Shown: positions 55,999 through 64,000 of the stretch, one piece after another
Layout: the number at the start of each line of letters is the position of its first letter
Numbering within the stretch: position 1 is the first letter of the stretch
Source: CBDIHH01 sp965279095
GTDB lineage: Bacteria; Pseudomonadota; Alphaproteobacteria; Caulobacterales; Caulobacteraceae
Length of the DNA stretch: 64,000 nucleotides
Reading direction: 5' to 3'
Assembly: GCA_965279095.1 (NCBI GenBank)
Contig: CBDIHH010000006.1
Span: 558,001 to 622,000 of the forward strand
Made by a program: the position numbers and the translations under genes
Notes under the pieces: model-generated
What the model saw: only the letters and a program-made list of their open reading frames with translations
Database searches by the model: none
What the model was told of the DNA's origin: nothing

Positions 55999-58799
55999 AT
56001 GAAACTGTTGCTGCGGTCCTATCCGATGAGTGGCTGCGTCGCCCTGGCGGCGGCGTCTTCGTTCCTGATGGGCCTGCAGCCCGCCGCCGCCCAGGGCCGG
56101 GGGGCCAGCGGCGTCGAGGAGGTGGTCGTCACCGCCCGCAAGGTCGAGGAAAAACGTCCAGACGGTACCCATCGCCATCAGCGCGGTGACCGCGCAGGAG
56201 ATCGCGCGCACCGGAACCAACGGCCTGGAGGATCTGGGCGCCCTGACCCCCGCCCTGTCCTTCTACGAGGTCGGCAGCGGCACCGGCATTTCGGCGATGA
56301 TCCGGGGGGTGTCGGCGGTCAACAAGTTCAGCACGGAAGGCACCGTCGCCATCTTCCTGGACGGCCTGTATCTGGCCAACCGGGATGCGCTGAAACGTGC
56401 AGATGCTGGGACTTCGCGCGCATCGAGGTGCTGAAGGGCCCGCAGTCAACCGCCTACGGCCGCGAGGCCTTTTCCGGCGCCATCAACTACATCACCGCCG
56501 ATCCGGGCAATGAATGGGAAGGCTATATCGAGGGCTCGGCCGGGACCGACAAGTTCGTCGATGCCCGCGGCGCGATTCAGCGGCCCGCTGATCCGCGGAC
56601 CGGCTGGGAGTCCGCCTGGCCGTCAGCGCCAATTCCTTCGACGGCACCTACGAGAACCTCGGCAATCCGGGCAACAAGCTGCAGGGCGGGGATTCGGTCA
56701 ATGTCGCCGGCACCCTCAAGTTCACGCCGACGGACGCGCTGACCATCGTCGGCCAAGGGATACTATACCGAGGCCAACACCGAGAACGGCGCGCTGTTCT
56801 ATGACAAGAACAATTGCGGCCTGGCGGCCGGCGGAGTCTTTGGGGCGCACTGCGGGCCGGTGAATGTGCGCGACACGGTGGACATCAGCCCCGCCGCCTA
56901 TGGCTCGCGCACCAAGTCCTATCTGCTCAGCCTGAAATACGACTATCGCTTGAGCGACTTCACCTTGTCGGGACAGACCGGATACGCCAGGGCCGAGAGC
57001 AGCGCGCTTCCCGACAACGACCTGACCAGCCCGGGGCACGGCCACCTTCGCCCGCAACACCCTGACCGGCGCCACCCGCCCGGTGTTCGCCAACCAGTAT
57101 TTCGCCACCGGTTCGGGGGACGGGGTCGCCGAGGACTACAGCCAGGAAGTCCGGCTGCGCTACGACCGGGGCCGGCTGTCGGCGCTCATCGGCGCCTTCT
57201 ATCTGAAGATCGACCGCCACCGCACCTCCACCTTCGGCGGCGACACCAGCATGCTGCTGCCCAACGAGACCATCCCGTTCGCGACCTACACCACCTTCGG
57301 GACCACCGACCCGATCAACCGGCCGGTGATCAACAGCATCGTCGTCAGCACCGAGACCGAGAAGTCCCTGTTCGGCGGCCTGCAATACAAGCTGACCGAC
57401 GCCCTGAGGATCAATGTCGAGGCCCGGCGCCGGGTGCAGGACCAGGACATCCGCACCCTGCGCACCGGCGCCAACAACCTGGTCCCCCCGCGGGTGCAGA
57501 AGGCGACCTTCAAGAACTGGACGCCGCGGTTCTCGGTGGGACTACCAGGCCACGCCGGACCTGTTCTTCTATGCCTCGGCCGCCAAGGGCATCCGCTCAG
57601 GCGGTTTCAATGTGACCTTTTCGCCCAACGCCCCCCAGGACCGCACCTATGACGCGGAAACCAATTGGAGCTACGAGCTGGGCGCCAAGAGCGCCTGGTT
57701 CGACCGCCGGTTGGTCCTGAACGGCGCGGTCTTCTATTCCAAGCTCGAAGGCCTGCAGATCATCGCGCCATCGTCGGATCCGGCCTTCACCATTCCCGGG
57801 TCGCTGATCACCCGCAACGCCGGCAACGGCACCGTCAAGGGCTTCGAGATCGAGGGCAATGCGGTGGTCAACAGCCACCTGTCCTTCGGGGCCGGCTATT
57901 CCTATTCGGACTCGGCCTTCGAGGACGGCACCATTGACCGGGCGGCGCGCAACTGCGGCATCGACCGCACCGTTTGCCGCTTCAACGCCGCCGGCTTGGC
58001 CGACATCAGCGGCAACCGCTTCCCGATCACCCCGAAGAACACCTTCAACGCCAATGCCACGGTCGGCGGGGACCTGAACGACACCTGGAGCTGGTACCTT
58101 CGCGGCGACGTCAGCTACCAGGACGATGTCTTCACCGATCAGGACAATGTCACCGCCTTCGGCGAGCGCTGGCTGGCCAATGCTAGGATCGGCGTCGAGC
58201 GCGGCCGCGTCGAACTGGCCCTGTGGGGCAAGAACATCTTCGACGAACGCTACGCCAACAGCGTGTTCACCGAGGCGGACTGCTGCGGCGGCCCGCGGCA
58301 GCCCAAGGTGCAGCTCGCCCGCGGCAGGGTTGTCGGGGTGACGGTGCGCTCGACCTTCGGGTGGGACGCGGCGCCACCGGAACCGCCGCCGCCGCCGGCG
58401 CCGCAGCCGCCGCCGCCTCCGCCTCCGCCGCCCCCTCCGCCGCCCCCGGCGCCGGTGGCCTATGAGGCGCGGGAATTCGTGGTCTACTTCCCCTTCGATC
58501 AATATGTCCTGACGCCGGAAGCGCAGCAGGTCATCGCCCAGGCGGCCGACTATGCGAAGGGCGGCGCCGCCACTCGTGTTGTCGTCGTCGGTCACGCCGA
58601 CACCTCGGGCAGCGCGGCCTACAACGTGAGGCTGTCGGAGCGTCGCGCCAAGGCGACCGCTGACGCCCTGGTGGGTTCGGGCCTGGCGCAGACCGCTCTT
58701 GCGGTGGACTGGAAGGGCGAGGCGGAGCCGGCCGTCGCCACCGGCGACGGGGTCAAGGAGCCCCTCAATCGCCGCGCCACCATCAACATCAACTTCTAG
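55999..58799 (+). pseudogene. TonB-dependent receptor fused to an OmpA-like domain; eight apparent indels
   Basis: A signal peptide (to about residue 32, PAAAQ) is followed by EEVVVTARKVEE (TonB-box region), a plug domain (ISAVTAQEIARTG, IRGVSAVNKFS, FARIEVLKGPQSTAYGREAFSGAINYIT) and a 22-strand-type barrel, ending in strands such as ARGRVVGVTVRSTFGW. A Pro-rich linker (about 30 residues) and a C-terminal OmpA domain (FVVYFPFDQYVLTPEAQQV, GHADTSGSAAYNVRLSERRA, NRRATININF) continue in the same frame. Single-base insertions lie at 56150-56154, 56393-56395, 56408-56410, 56576-56577, 56597-56598, 56755-56756, 57033-57036 and 57538-57540. Removing one base at each gives a continuous 930-residue protein with no stops. 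It probably imports a ligand and is anchored to peptidoglycan (inference). Confidence 0.8.
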
Positions 58800-58804
58800 C
58801 GACC

Positions 58805-59617
58805 GTGGAGGCCCCCCACGCCAAGGCGAAGACCTACCGGACGTTCGTCGATACCGAGGGCGGCCAGGTGCACATGAGGATCGCGCCGGGGCCGCCGGAC
58901 GGCGGGCCCCCGCTGGTCCTGCTGCACCACAGTCCCTCGTCCGGATTCATCTTCGAGCCGGCGCTGGAAGGCCTGGCCCGCCGGCGCACCGTCTATGCCC
59001 CAGACACGCCGGGCTACGGGGAATCCTTCCGGCCGGCCCGCGAGCCGGATATCGGCGACTACGCCGACGCCTTGATCGAGGCCATCGAGGGCCAGGTGAG
59101 CGGTCCCATCGACCTGCTCGGCTACCACACGGGCGCGTCCATCGCCGTCGATTGGGCGCTGAAACGGCCCAGCGGCGTGCGGCGGCTGATCCTGTTGGGC
59201 GCCCCCCTGTTTACGCCACAGGTGCGCGAGGCCATGCTTGGCCGCCGCTGGCCGGGGCCGCCGCAGGCGGACGGCTCGCACCTGATCAGCGAGTGGCGCA
59301 TGGTCATGGACAATCACAGGCTGCCGATCTCCCTGGAAGACAAGTCGAGGATCTTCCACGAGATGTTCCGCGGCGGCGACACCGCCTGGTGGGGCGGGGC
59401 GGCGGTGGGTCGCCACGACCTGGAGGGCGCCCTGGCGCAAATCCGGGTCCCGACCCTGATCCTTGAGACCGCGGACTATCTCAAGGGCAGCGGCGAGAAG
59501 ATCGCCGCCCTGGTTCCGGGCAGCCGCTGGATGGACTGGCAGCACCTGGGGCACGGCCTGTTCCAGGGCGCGACCCGGGAGGTCGTGGCGACCATCGACG
59601 GCTTCCTCGCCCCATGA
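58805..59617 (+). CDS. Alpha/beta-hydrolase-fold protein with His at the nucleophile elbow
   Basis: 270 residues with the alpha/beta-hydrolase order: LVLLHHSPSSGF (oxyanion loop), VYAPDTPGYGESFRP, then LLGYHTGASIAVDWALKRP, LILLGAPLF, TLILETADYLKG and LGHGLFQ (catalytic-His position). The elbow reads G-Y-H-T-G at 106-110, so the normal Ser/Cys/Asp nucleophile position holds His108. Either Thr109 acts differently or the protein is not a classical hydrolase. GTG start at 58805, five bases after the receptor stop, and the stop overlaps the next ATG, so the gene is tightly coupled in the operon. Confidence 0.85.
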   Translation: MEAPHAKAKTYRTFVDTEGGQVHMRIAPGPPDGGPPLVLLHHSPSSGFIFEPALEGLARRRTVYAPDTPGYGESFRPAREPDIGDYADALIEAIEGQVSGPIDLLGYHTGASIAVDWALKRPSGVRRLILLGAPLFTPQVREAMLGRRWPGPPQADGSHLISEWRMVMDNHRLPISLEDKSRIFHEMFRGGDTAWWGGAAVGRHDLEGALAQIRVPTLILETADYLKGSGEKIAALVPGSRWMDWQHLGHGLFQGATREVVATIDGFLAP

Positions 59618-60333
59618 GGCGCGCCCTGCGCAGGCGGATCAGCGGCGAGATCCGCTATCGCGGTCCGGAGGGAGTCGATATCGGCCGGGAGACCTTCGAG
59701 ATCGCCGAGCACGCCGGCGGCCGCACGATGCGCGCCCTGTGCGAGATGGACGATATCGGCCTGCTGCGGGACGTCACCCTGGCGCTCGATCCGCAATGGA
59801 GGCCCCTGGACGCCTTCTGCCGCATCACCAAGGACGGCGCCCGGGCGGCGACCACCTGGATCGCCGTCGGCGCGGAGGCCGTCGAACTGGAGGGCGACAT
59901 CGCCGGCCTCGGCCGGATCTCGCAGCGCTTCCCCAACGCGCCGCCCTACGCCTATGTCGGCCTGCACCCGGTGCAGGGGGACGCCCTGGTGACGGTCTTC
60001 GCCGACGAGACGCGGCCTGGAGAGTTCGCGGCGGTGCGCGGCCTGGCCAATTCCACCGCCATGAACGGGGACGAAGGCCTCTGCCTCACGCCCATCGCGG
60101 TCGAGGTCGCCTTCATCGCCCGCGAGACAGTGGAGGTCGCGGCGGGACGGTTCCCGGCGCGGCGCTACGCCCTGCGCTGGAGCCCCGACTGGCCCGATGT
60201 GGACATCTGGGTCCGCGACACCGATCCCGTGTTCCTGAAGTTGACCTGGAGCGCGATCGAGTCCTGGTATGAACTGGCGTGGCTGCGCGAGGACGGGCCG
60301 TCGGCCCCGCCGGCCGCCGCCCCGGAGCGCTGA
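59614..60333 (+). CDS. Unrecognised 239-residue protein in the uptake/catabolism operon
   Basis: I do not recognise a family. The protein is soluble, rich in beta-strand-like stretches (GGRTMRALCEMDDIGLLRDVTLALDPQW, TTWIAVGAEAVELEGDIAGLG, ALRWSPDWPDVDIWVRD) with few Cys and no signal peptide. It could be a lipocalin-like or polyketide-cyclase-like binding fold (speculative). The ATG overlaps the hydrolase stop (ATGA), and the next gene starts on the base after its stop, so it is translated in step with both and is probably part of the same pathway. Confidence 0.7.
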   Translation: MRRALRRRISGEIRYRGPEGVDIGRETFEIAEHAGGRTMRALCEMDDIGLLRDVTLALDPQWRPLDAFCRITKDGARAATTWIAVGAEAVELEGDIAGLGRISQRFPNAPPYAYVGLHPVQGDALVTVFADETRPGEFAAVRGLANSTAMNGDEGLCLTPIAVEVAFIARETVEVAAGRFPARRYALRWSPDWPDVDIWVRDTDPVFLKLTWSAIESWYELAWLREDGPSAPPAAAPER

Positions 60334-61918
60334 TTGGAAGACTGGGATCACATCGTCATCGGGGCCGGGTCCGCCGGAGCCGTCGCCGCGGCCCGGCTGG
60401 CCGAGCGGCCGGGCGCGCGGGTGCTGCTGCTGGAGGCCGGCGGCGCCGACCGCAGCCCGGTGCTGAAGGTGCCCGCCGGGGTGATGAGGCTGGTGCGGAA
60501 CCCCAGGTTCGACTGGTGCTACGCGGTCGAGGCCGACCCATCCATCGACGGGCGGTCCATGGTCCTGTCCGCCGGCCGGGTGCTGGGCGGCGGCAGCTCG
60601 ATCAACGGCATGGTGTTCCTGCGCGGCCTGGCCACCGACTTCGCCCGCTGGCGCGACCTGGGCGCCGCCGGCTGGGCCTGGCCCGACGTCCTGCCGTTCT
60701 TCCGCAAGATGGAGTCCTGGCGCGGCCCGCCGGGGGACGCGCACGGGCAGGGCGGACCTCTCCGGGTCGGGCCGCCCGGCTATGTCCACCCCCTGGCCGG
60801 CCAGGTCCTGGCCGCCGCCCGCGAGGCCGGCTATCCGATGGCGGCGGACCTGAACGCCGGGATCGGCGCGGGCTTCGGCCTGACCCCGACCAATATCGAC
60901 GCGGGGGGTTCGCGACAGCGTCGCCTCGGCCTATCTGCGCCGGCTCCAGCGCGCAGGCCGACTGGAGGTGGTGACCCGCGCCCTGGCCGAACGGCTGCTG
61001 TTCGAGGGCGGTCGCTGTGTCGGGGTGGCCTATCGCACGCCGGCGGGCCGGCGCGCGGCGCGGGCCGGGGGCGAGGTGGTGGTCAGCGCCGGGGCCATCG
61101 GCTCGCCGGCCCTGCTGATGCGCTCGGGGATCGGGCCAGCGGAGTTCCTCGCGGGCACGGGGATCGCTGTGATCGCGCCGAGCCCCCAGGTCGGCCGCAA
61201 CCTGCAGGAGCACGCCGGCGTCGGGGTGGGCTATGGGGTCAATGTGCCGACGATCTCGGCGGACGCCCGGGGCCTGGGGGCGGCGCGCACCGCGATGCGG
61301 TGGGCCTTGACCCGGTCGGGGGCGGCGGCGATGTCCTGCGTCAACGTCTCGGGCTTCGTGCGCAGCGACGGGGCCCCGGAGCCCCCGGACGTCCAGATCC
61401 AGTTCGTGCCCATGGGCTATGACGACACCGGCGACCAGCCGCGCCTGTCACGGGAGGAGCGGGTCAATTTCACCATCAACCCGTGCCGCCCCCTCAGCCG
61501 CGGCGCGATCCGCATCCGGTCCCCGGACCCGGACGACCCGCCGGTCATCGACCATCGCCTGCTGGGGGCGGAGGCGGACATCGCCACCCTGCGGGCGGGG
61601 GTCGAGGTGGTGCGCCGGCTGGCCCGGGCGCCGTCCCTGGCGCCCCTGATCCAGGCGGAACTGTTCCCGGGGCGCCTAGCCGACCGGGCGGAGGACTTCG
61701 CCGCCTTCGCCCGCGCCACATGCTTCAACCAGATGCATCCCACCTCCACCTGCGCCATGGGCGGCGAGGGGGCGGTTCTAGATCCTCAATTGCGGGTGCG
61801 CGGCGTGCAGGGGCTGCGGGTGGCGGACGCCTCGGCCATGCCCGCCATCCTGTCGGGGAACACCAACGCCGCGTCGGTGATGATCGGCGAGCGGGTCGCG
61901 GACTTCATCCTGCGATAG
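60334..61918 (+). pseudogene. GMC-family FAD oxidoreductase, one-base frameshift
   Basis: The N-terminus has the FAD motif HIVIGAGSAGAVAAARLAE and later GRVLGGGSSINGMVFLRG, the GMC signature. The C-terminal part has VVVSAGAIGSPALLMRSGIGP (second GMC signature), NQMHPTSTCAMGG with the active-site His and DASAMPAILSGNTNAASVMIGERVADFIL. A G6 run (60903-60908) breaks the frame; with one G less, NIDAGVRDSVASAYLRR joins the halves into 527 residues, the family's normal size. It should oxidise an alcohol group, choline-dehydrogenase style. TTG start at 60334, on the base after the previous stop. Confidence 0.85.
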
Positions 61919-62000
61919 CGCCGGTGGGAGCGCCCGAGCCAAGCCTTGACGGCCGAGGGCCCTTGCGACGCAATAAACGATCTGGGAGCGACCGGTAGTC

Positions 62001-62933
62001 ATGGACATCGCCCAACTCACCCGTTTCGTGGCCGTCGCCGAGAAGGGCAGTTTCCGGCTCGCGGCCGAGGCCCTGGGCATTTCCCAGCCCTCCATCAGCT
62101 GGAGCATCCAGCAACTGGAGGGGCTGCTGGGGGCGGTGCTGATCGAGCGGGGCGCGCGCGGGGCCAAGCTGACGGACCTGGGCGAGATCCTGCTACCCCG
62201 GGCCAAGCTGGTGATCAGCGAGACCGAGCGCGCCCTGGCCGATTTTCACGAGATCAAGCGCGGGCGGGACGCCACCCTGACGGTGGGCGTGTCGCCGGTG
62301 TTCATCAACGACATCTTCCCCCAGGCGTCGGCGGCGCTCCTGGCCAAGCATCCGGACATCATCCTGTCGGTGACCGAGGGGTACAGCATCGACCTGATGG
62401 CGGCGGCCCAGTCGGGCGCCATCGACATGGCCTTCTGCGGCTTTCCCCCGGACGCCGACGCCAGCGGCCTGGCCTTCGAGGAGACCTGCGACCAGCGCTA
62501 CATCCTGGCGGCGCGCAAGGCGCATCCCCTCTGCGACGGGCGAGAGATCACCGATCGGCTGGTGCTGGACTACCCCTGGGTGATGTACGCGACAGTCAAT
62601 TTCGCCGTCCTGCCGGCGCTGCAGGCGGTTGGACTGCCGACGCCGGTGATCTCGGCCCGCACCCGGTCGATGCACTACATCCGGTCGATGATCCTGCATG
62701 CCGACCTGGTCGGCTACCTGCCCCGCGAGTTCGTCCAGCCCGACATCGCCAGCGGGGCGGTCTGCGAACTGCCGACCTCGATCATGACCTTCGCCGGTCC
62801 CGCAGGCATCATCGACCGGGCGGACGGGGCGCAGACGCGGGTGATGCGCGCCCTCAAGGCGGAGATCCGCGCGGCCTGCCGGGCGGCGGGCTATGCGGCC
62901 GGCCCGGGCCGGGCGCGGTCGGGCGCGGTCTAG
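62001..62933 (+). CDS. LysR family transcriptional regulator
   Basis: 310 residues. N-terminal winged helix: MDIAQLTRFVAVAEKGSFRLAAEALGISQPSISWSIQQLEGLLGAVLIERG, the standard LysR pattern. The C-terminal co-inducer domain runs from about 90 (ATLTVGVSPVFIND) to the end. It is 82 bases after the GMC gene and 127 before the permease. It is probably the activator of this locus, acting at the two related dyads at 55.9 and 62.9 kb (inference). The C-terminal 20 residues are Ala/Arg/Gly-rich. Confidence 0.92.
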   Translation: MDIAQLTRFVAVAEKGSFRLAAEALGISQPSISWSIQQLEGLLGAVLIERGARGAKLTDLGEILLPRAKLVISETERALADFHEIKRGRDATLTVGVSPVFINDIFPQASAALLAKHPDIILSVTEGYSIDLMAAAQSGAIDMAFCGFPPDADASGLAFEETCDQRYILAARKAHPLCDGREITDRLVLDYPWVMYATVNFAVLPALQAVGLPTPVISARTRSMHYIRSMILHADLVGYLPREFVQPDIASGAVCELPTSIMTFAGPAGIIDRADGAQTRVMRALKAEIRAACRAAGYAAGPGRARSGAV

Positions 62934-62938
62934 AGGTC

Positions 62939-62960
62939 ATCGGATAAGCTGATCACCGAT
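62939..62960. promoter_or_regulatory. Candidate LysR operator upstream of the permease
   Basis: ATCGG-N12-CCGAT, a perfect 5-bp inverted repeat with TGATCA immediately before the right arm. It lies just past the lysR stop and about 100 bases before the permease start. It is the better of two matching sites in the locus (see 55898-55919). Confidence 0.6.
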
Positions 62961-63060
62961 CCGAGGAATCGTCTTTTCCCGCCCTGGGAGGGCCCTAACA
63001 TGACGGCGGCGACTGTCCGGGGCAGGCTCGCCGACCCATGCAGTTCAAGGCAGGCCGGCG

Positions 63061-64000
63061 ATGCGTGATCCCCAGTCCCCCGCGGCCCCGCCGCCGGTCG
63101 CGCGCCGCCTCTTCTGGGGCTGGGCCTTCGGGGCCTTCTGCACCGGGGTGCTCGCCAACAGCGTCGGCCTGCTGCACATGCGCTTCATGACCGATTCCCT
63201 GGGGATCGCCGCGGGGACGGCGGGCATGCTGGTGGCCCTGTCGAAGATCTATGACGCGGTCTTCGACCCGATCATGGGCGGGGTCAGCGACCGCACCCGC
63301 TCGGCCTGGGGCCCCCGCCGCCCCTATCTGCTGGCCGGCGCCGGCCTGTGCGCCGCCTCGATGGTGCTGCTGTTCCTCGTGCCGCAGGTCACCGGCCGGA
63401 CGCTGGTGCTCTACATGGGCTTCACCCTGCTGTTCTTCTCCACCGCCTATACGATGTTCCGCATCCCCTATCTGGCCATGGCGCCGGACCTGACGCAGTC
63501 CTTCGAGCAGCGATCCCGGCTGATGAACTGGAACGTCATGGGCTCGTCGATCGGCAGCCTGGCGGCGACCTCGGCGGCGCCCTTCCTGCTGGCGCACCTG
63601 GGCAGCGACCGGCGCGGCCACGAGATCACCGCGGCCCTGCTGGCGGTGCTGATCCTGGTCAGCGGCCTGGCCTGTTTCGCCGCCACCCGCGGCGCGGCGC
63701 TGAACCCGCCGCCGGCCCCGCCTCACAAGCGCGGGGCGCGGGTGTATCTGGCGGCCCTGGCCGGCAACCGGCCGTTCCTGGCCCTGATCGCCTTCAAGCT
63801 GACGGCCTTCGTCGCCCTGACCCTGCATGCGGTGTCGGTGCCCTACTACACGCGCCACGCCCTGAAGGTGTCCGACAACTGGCTGGGCGGGCTGTTCCTG
63901 GCCCAGACCATCATGACCATGGTCTCCCAGCCCTTGTGGCGGCGGATCGCCCGCCGCCATGGCCGCCGGGCGACGGCGCGCATCGCCAGCGCCGTGCTGA
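63061..64000 (+). CDS. GPH/MelB-type sugar-cation symporter (partial)
   Basis: The first 313 residues of a membrane transporter that runs off the right edge. The loop after helix 2 reads SKIYDAVFDPIMGGVSDRTRSAWGPRRPYLLAG, diagnostic of the glycoside-pentoside-hexuronide (GPH/MelB) family, including the Asp pair that binds the cation. Further helices with FRIPYLAMAPDLTQSFEQRSRLMNWNV agree. It should carry a glycoside or related solute across the inner membrane, a good partner for the TonB receptor. ATG at 63061; the ribosome-binding site is weak. Confidence 0.9.
   Translation, partial: MRDPQSPAAPPPVARRLFWGWAFGAFCTGVLANSVGLLHMRFMTDSLGIAAGTAGMLVALSKIYDAVFDPIMGGVSDRTRSAWGPRRPYLLAGAGLCAASMVLLFLVPQVTGRTLVLYMGFTLLFFSTAYTMFRIPYLAMAPDLTQSFEQRSRLMNWNVMGSSIGSLAATSAAPFLLAHLGSDRRGHEITAALLAVLILVSGLACFAATRGAALNPPPAPPHKRGARVYLAALAGNRPFLALIAFKLTAFVALTLHAVSVPYYTRHALKVSDNWLGGLFLAQTIMTMVSQPLWRRIARRHGRRATARIASAVL

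Noticed and set aside
57414..58799. A stand-alone OmpA-family gene
   Set aside because: The frame opens with barrel sequence that continues the upstream receptor; there is no ribosome-binding site or signal peptide.
54513..60908. Programmed ribosomal frameshifting
   Set aside because: Most shifts are in tracts of two to five bases without slippery heptamers or downstream structures, and eight in one gene is implausible.

Overview
The window is high-GC alphaproteobacterial DNA. The 16S rRNA, the 16S-Ile-Ala-23S-5S-fMet operon order, the holdfast genes hfaA/hfaB and several small families typical of the group (DUF3126, PAS_5-type protein, CC_3452-like protein) point to Caulobacteraceae. Some 16S variable positions look more like Phenylobacterium than Caulobacter (inference; a 16S alignment would decide).

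Layout. 0-4.1 kb: end of an unidentified gene, a DUF3126 protein, a PhoH-like ATPase with a terminator-like hairpin in its leader, a gamma-carbonic anhydrase family protein, a PAS protein and a Cys/Pro-rich secreted protein. 4.1-9.2 kb: two-domain VOC protein, a large secreted M16 peptidase, and a divergent SnoaL-like/MarR pair. 9.2-10.7 kb: holdfast anchor genes hfaA-hfaB, without hfaD next to them. 10.9-12.5 kb: rhomboid protease, CBS protein, Rrf2 regulator. 12.6-18.5 kb: complete rRNA operon with three candidate tandem promoters, boxA-like sites and a terminator. 18.5-28.9 kb: hybrid histidine kinase, methyltransferase, RluF-like pseudouridine synthase, a tandem array of about 150-bp repeats, MetY, GST, an MHS-type transporter, a lone phage terminase small-subunit-like gene between repeats, and a PsiF-repeat protein. 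29.2-44.4 kb: RTX-tagged GH16 glycanase, a frameshifted VOC protein, OsmC, sulfotransferase, second hybrid kinase, TetR with operator, DUF559 protein between repeats, NtaA-type monooxygenase, malate synthase G, an epimerase/2-hydroxyacid dehydrogenase pair and a DUF1796-like protein. 44.7-51.8 kb: one 2350-residue secreted RTX protein carrying seven N-terminal repeats, two C-type-lectin-like domains, one L-type-lectin-like domain and six VCBS-like repeats. 52.1-53.8 kb: metallo-beta-lactamase-fold protein and an NAD(P)-binding protein.

The most unusual part is 53.9-64.0 kb, apparently a LysR-controlled uptake and catabolism locus: flavin monooxygenase, secreted cupin-like protein, a TonB-dependent receptor fused at its C-terminus to a Pro-rich linker and an OmpA-like peptidoglycan-binding domain, an alpha/beta-hydrolase with His at the nucleophile elbow, an unrecognised protein, a GMC oxidoreductase, LysR and a GPH/MelB-type permease. 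A similar 22-bp dyad lies upstream of both the receptor and the permease and is a good candidate LysR operator. Four genes of this locus carry single-base homopolymer indels (eleven in about 6.4 kb, plus one more at 32 kb). The corrected reading frames contain no stop codons and add up exactly, so sequencing or assembly error is more likely than decay, but the sequence alone cannot settle this.

Several families of dispersed palindromic repeats fill the intergenic gaps, and two of them frame small genes that look like recent arrivals.
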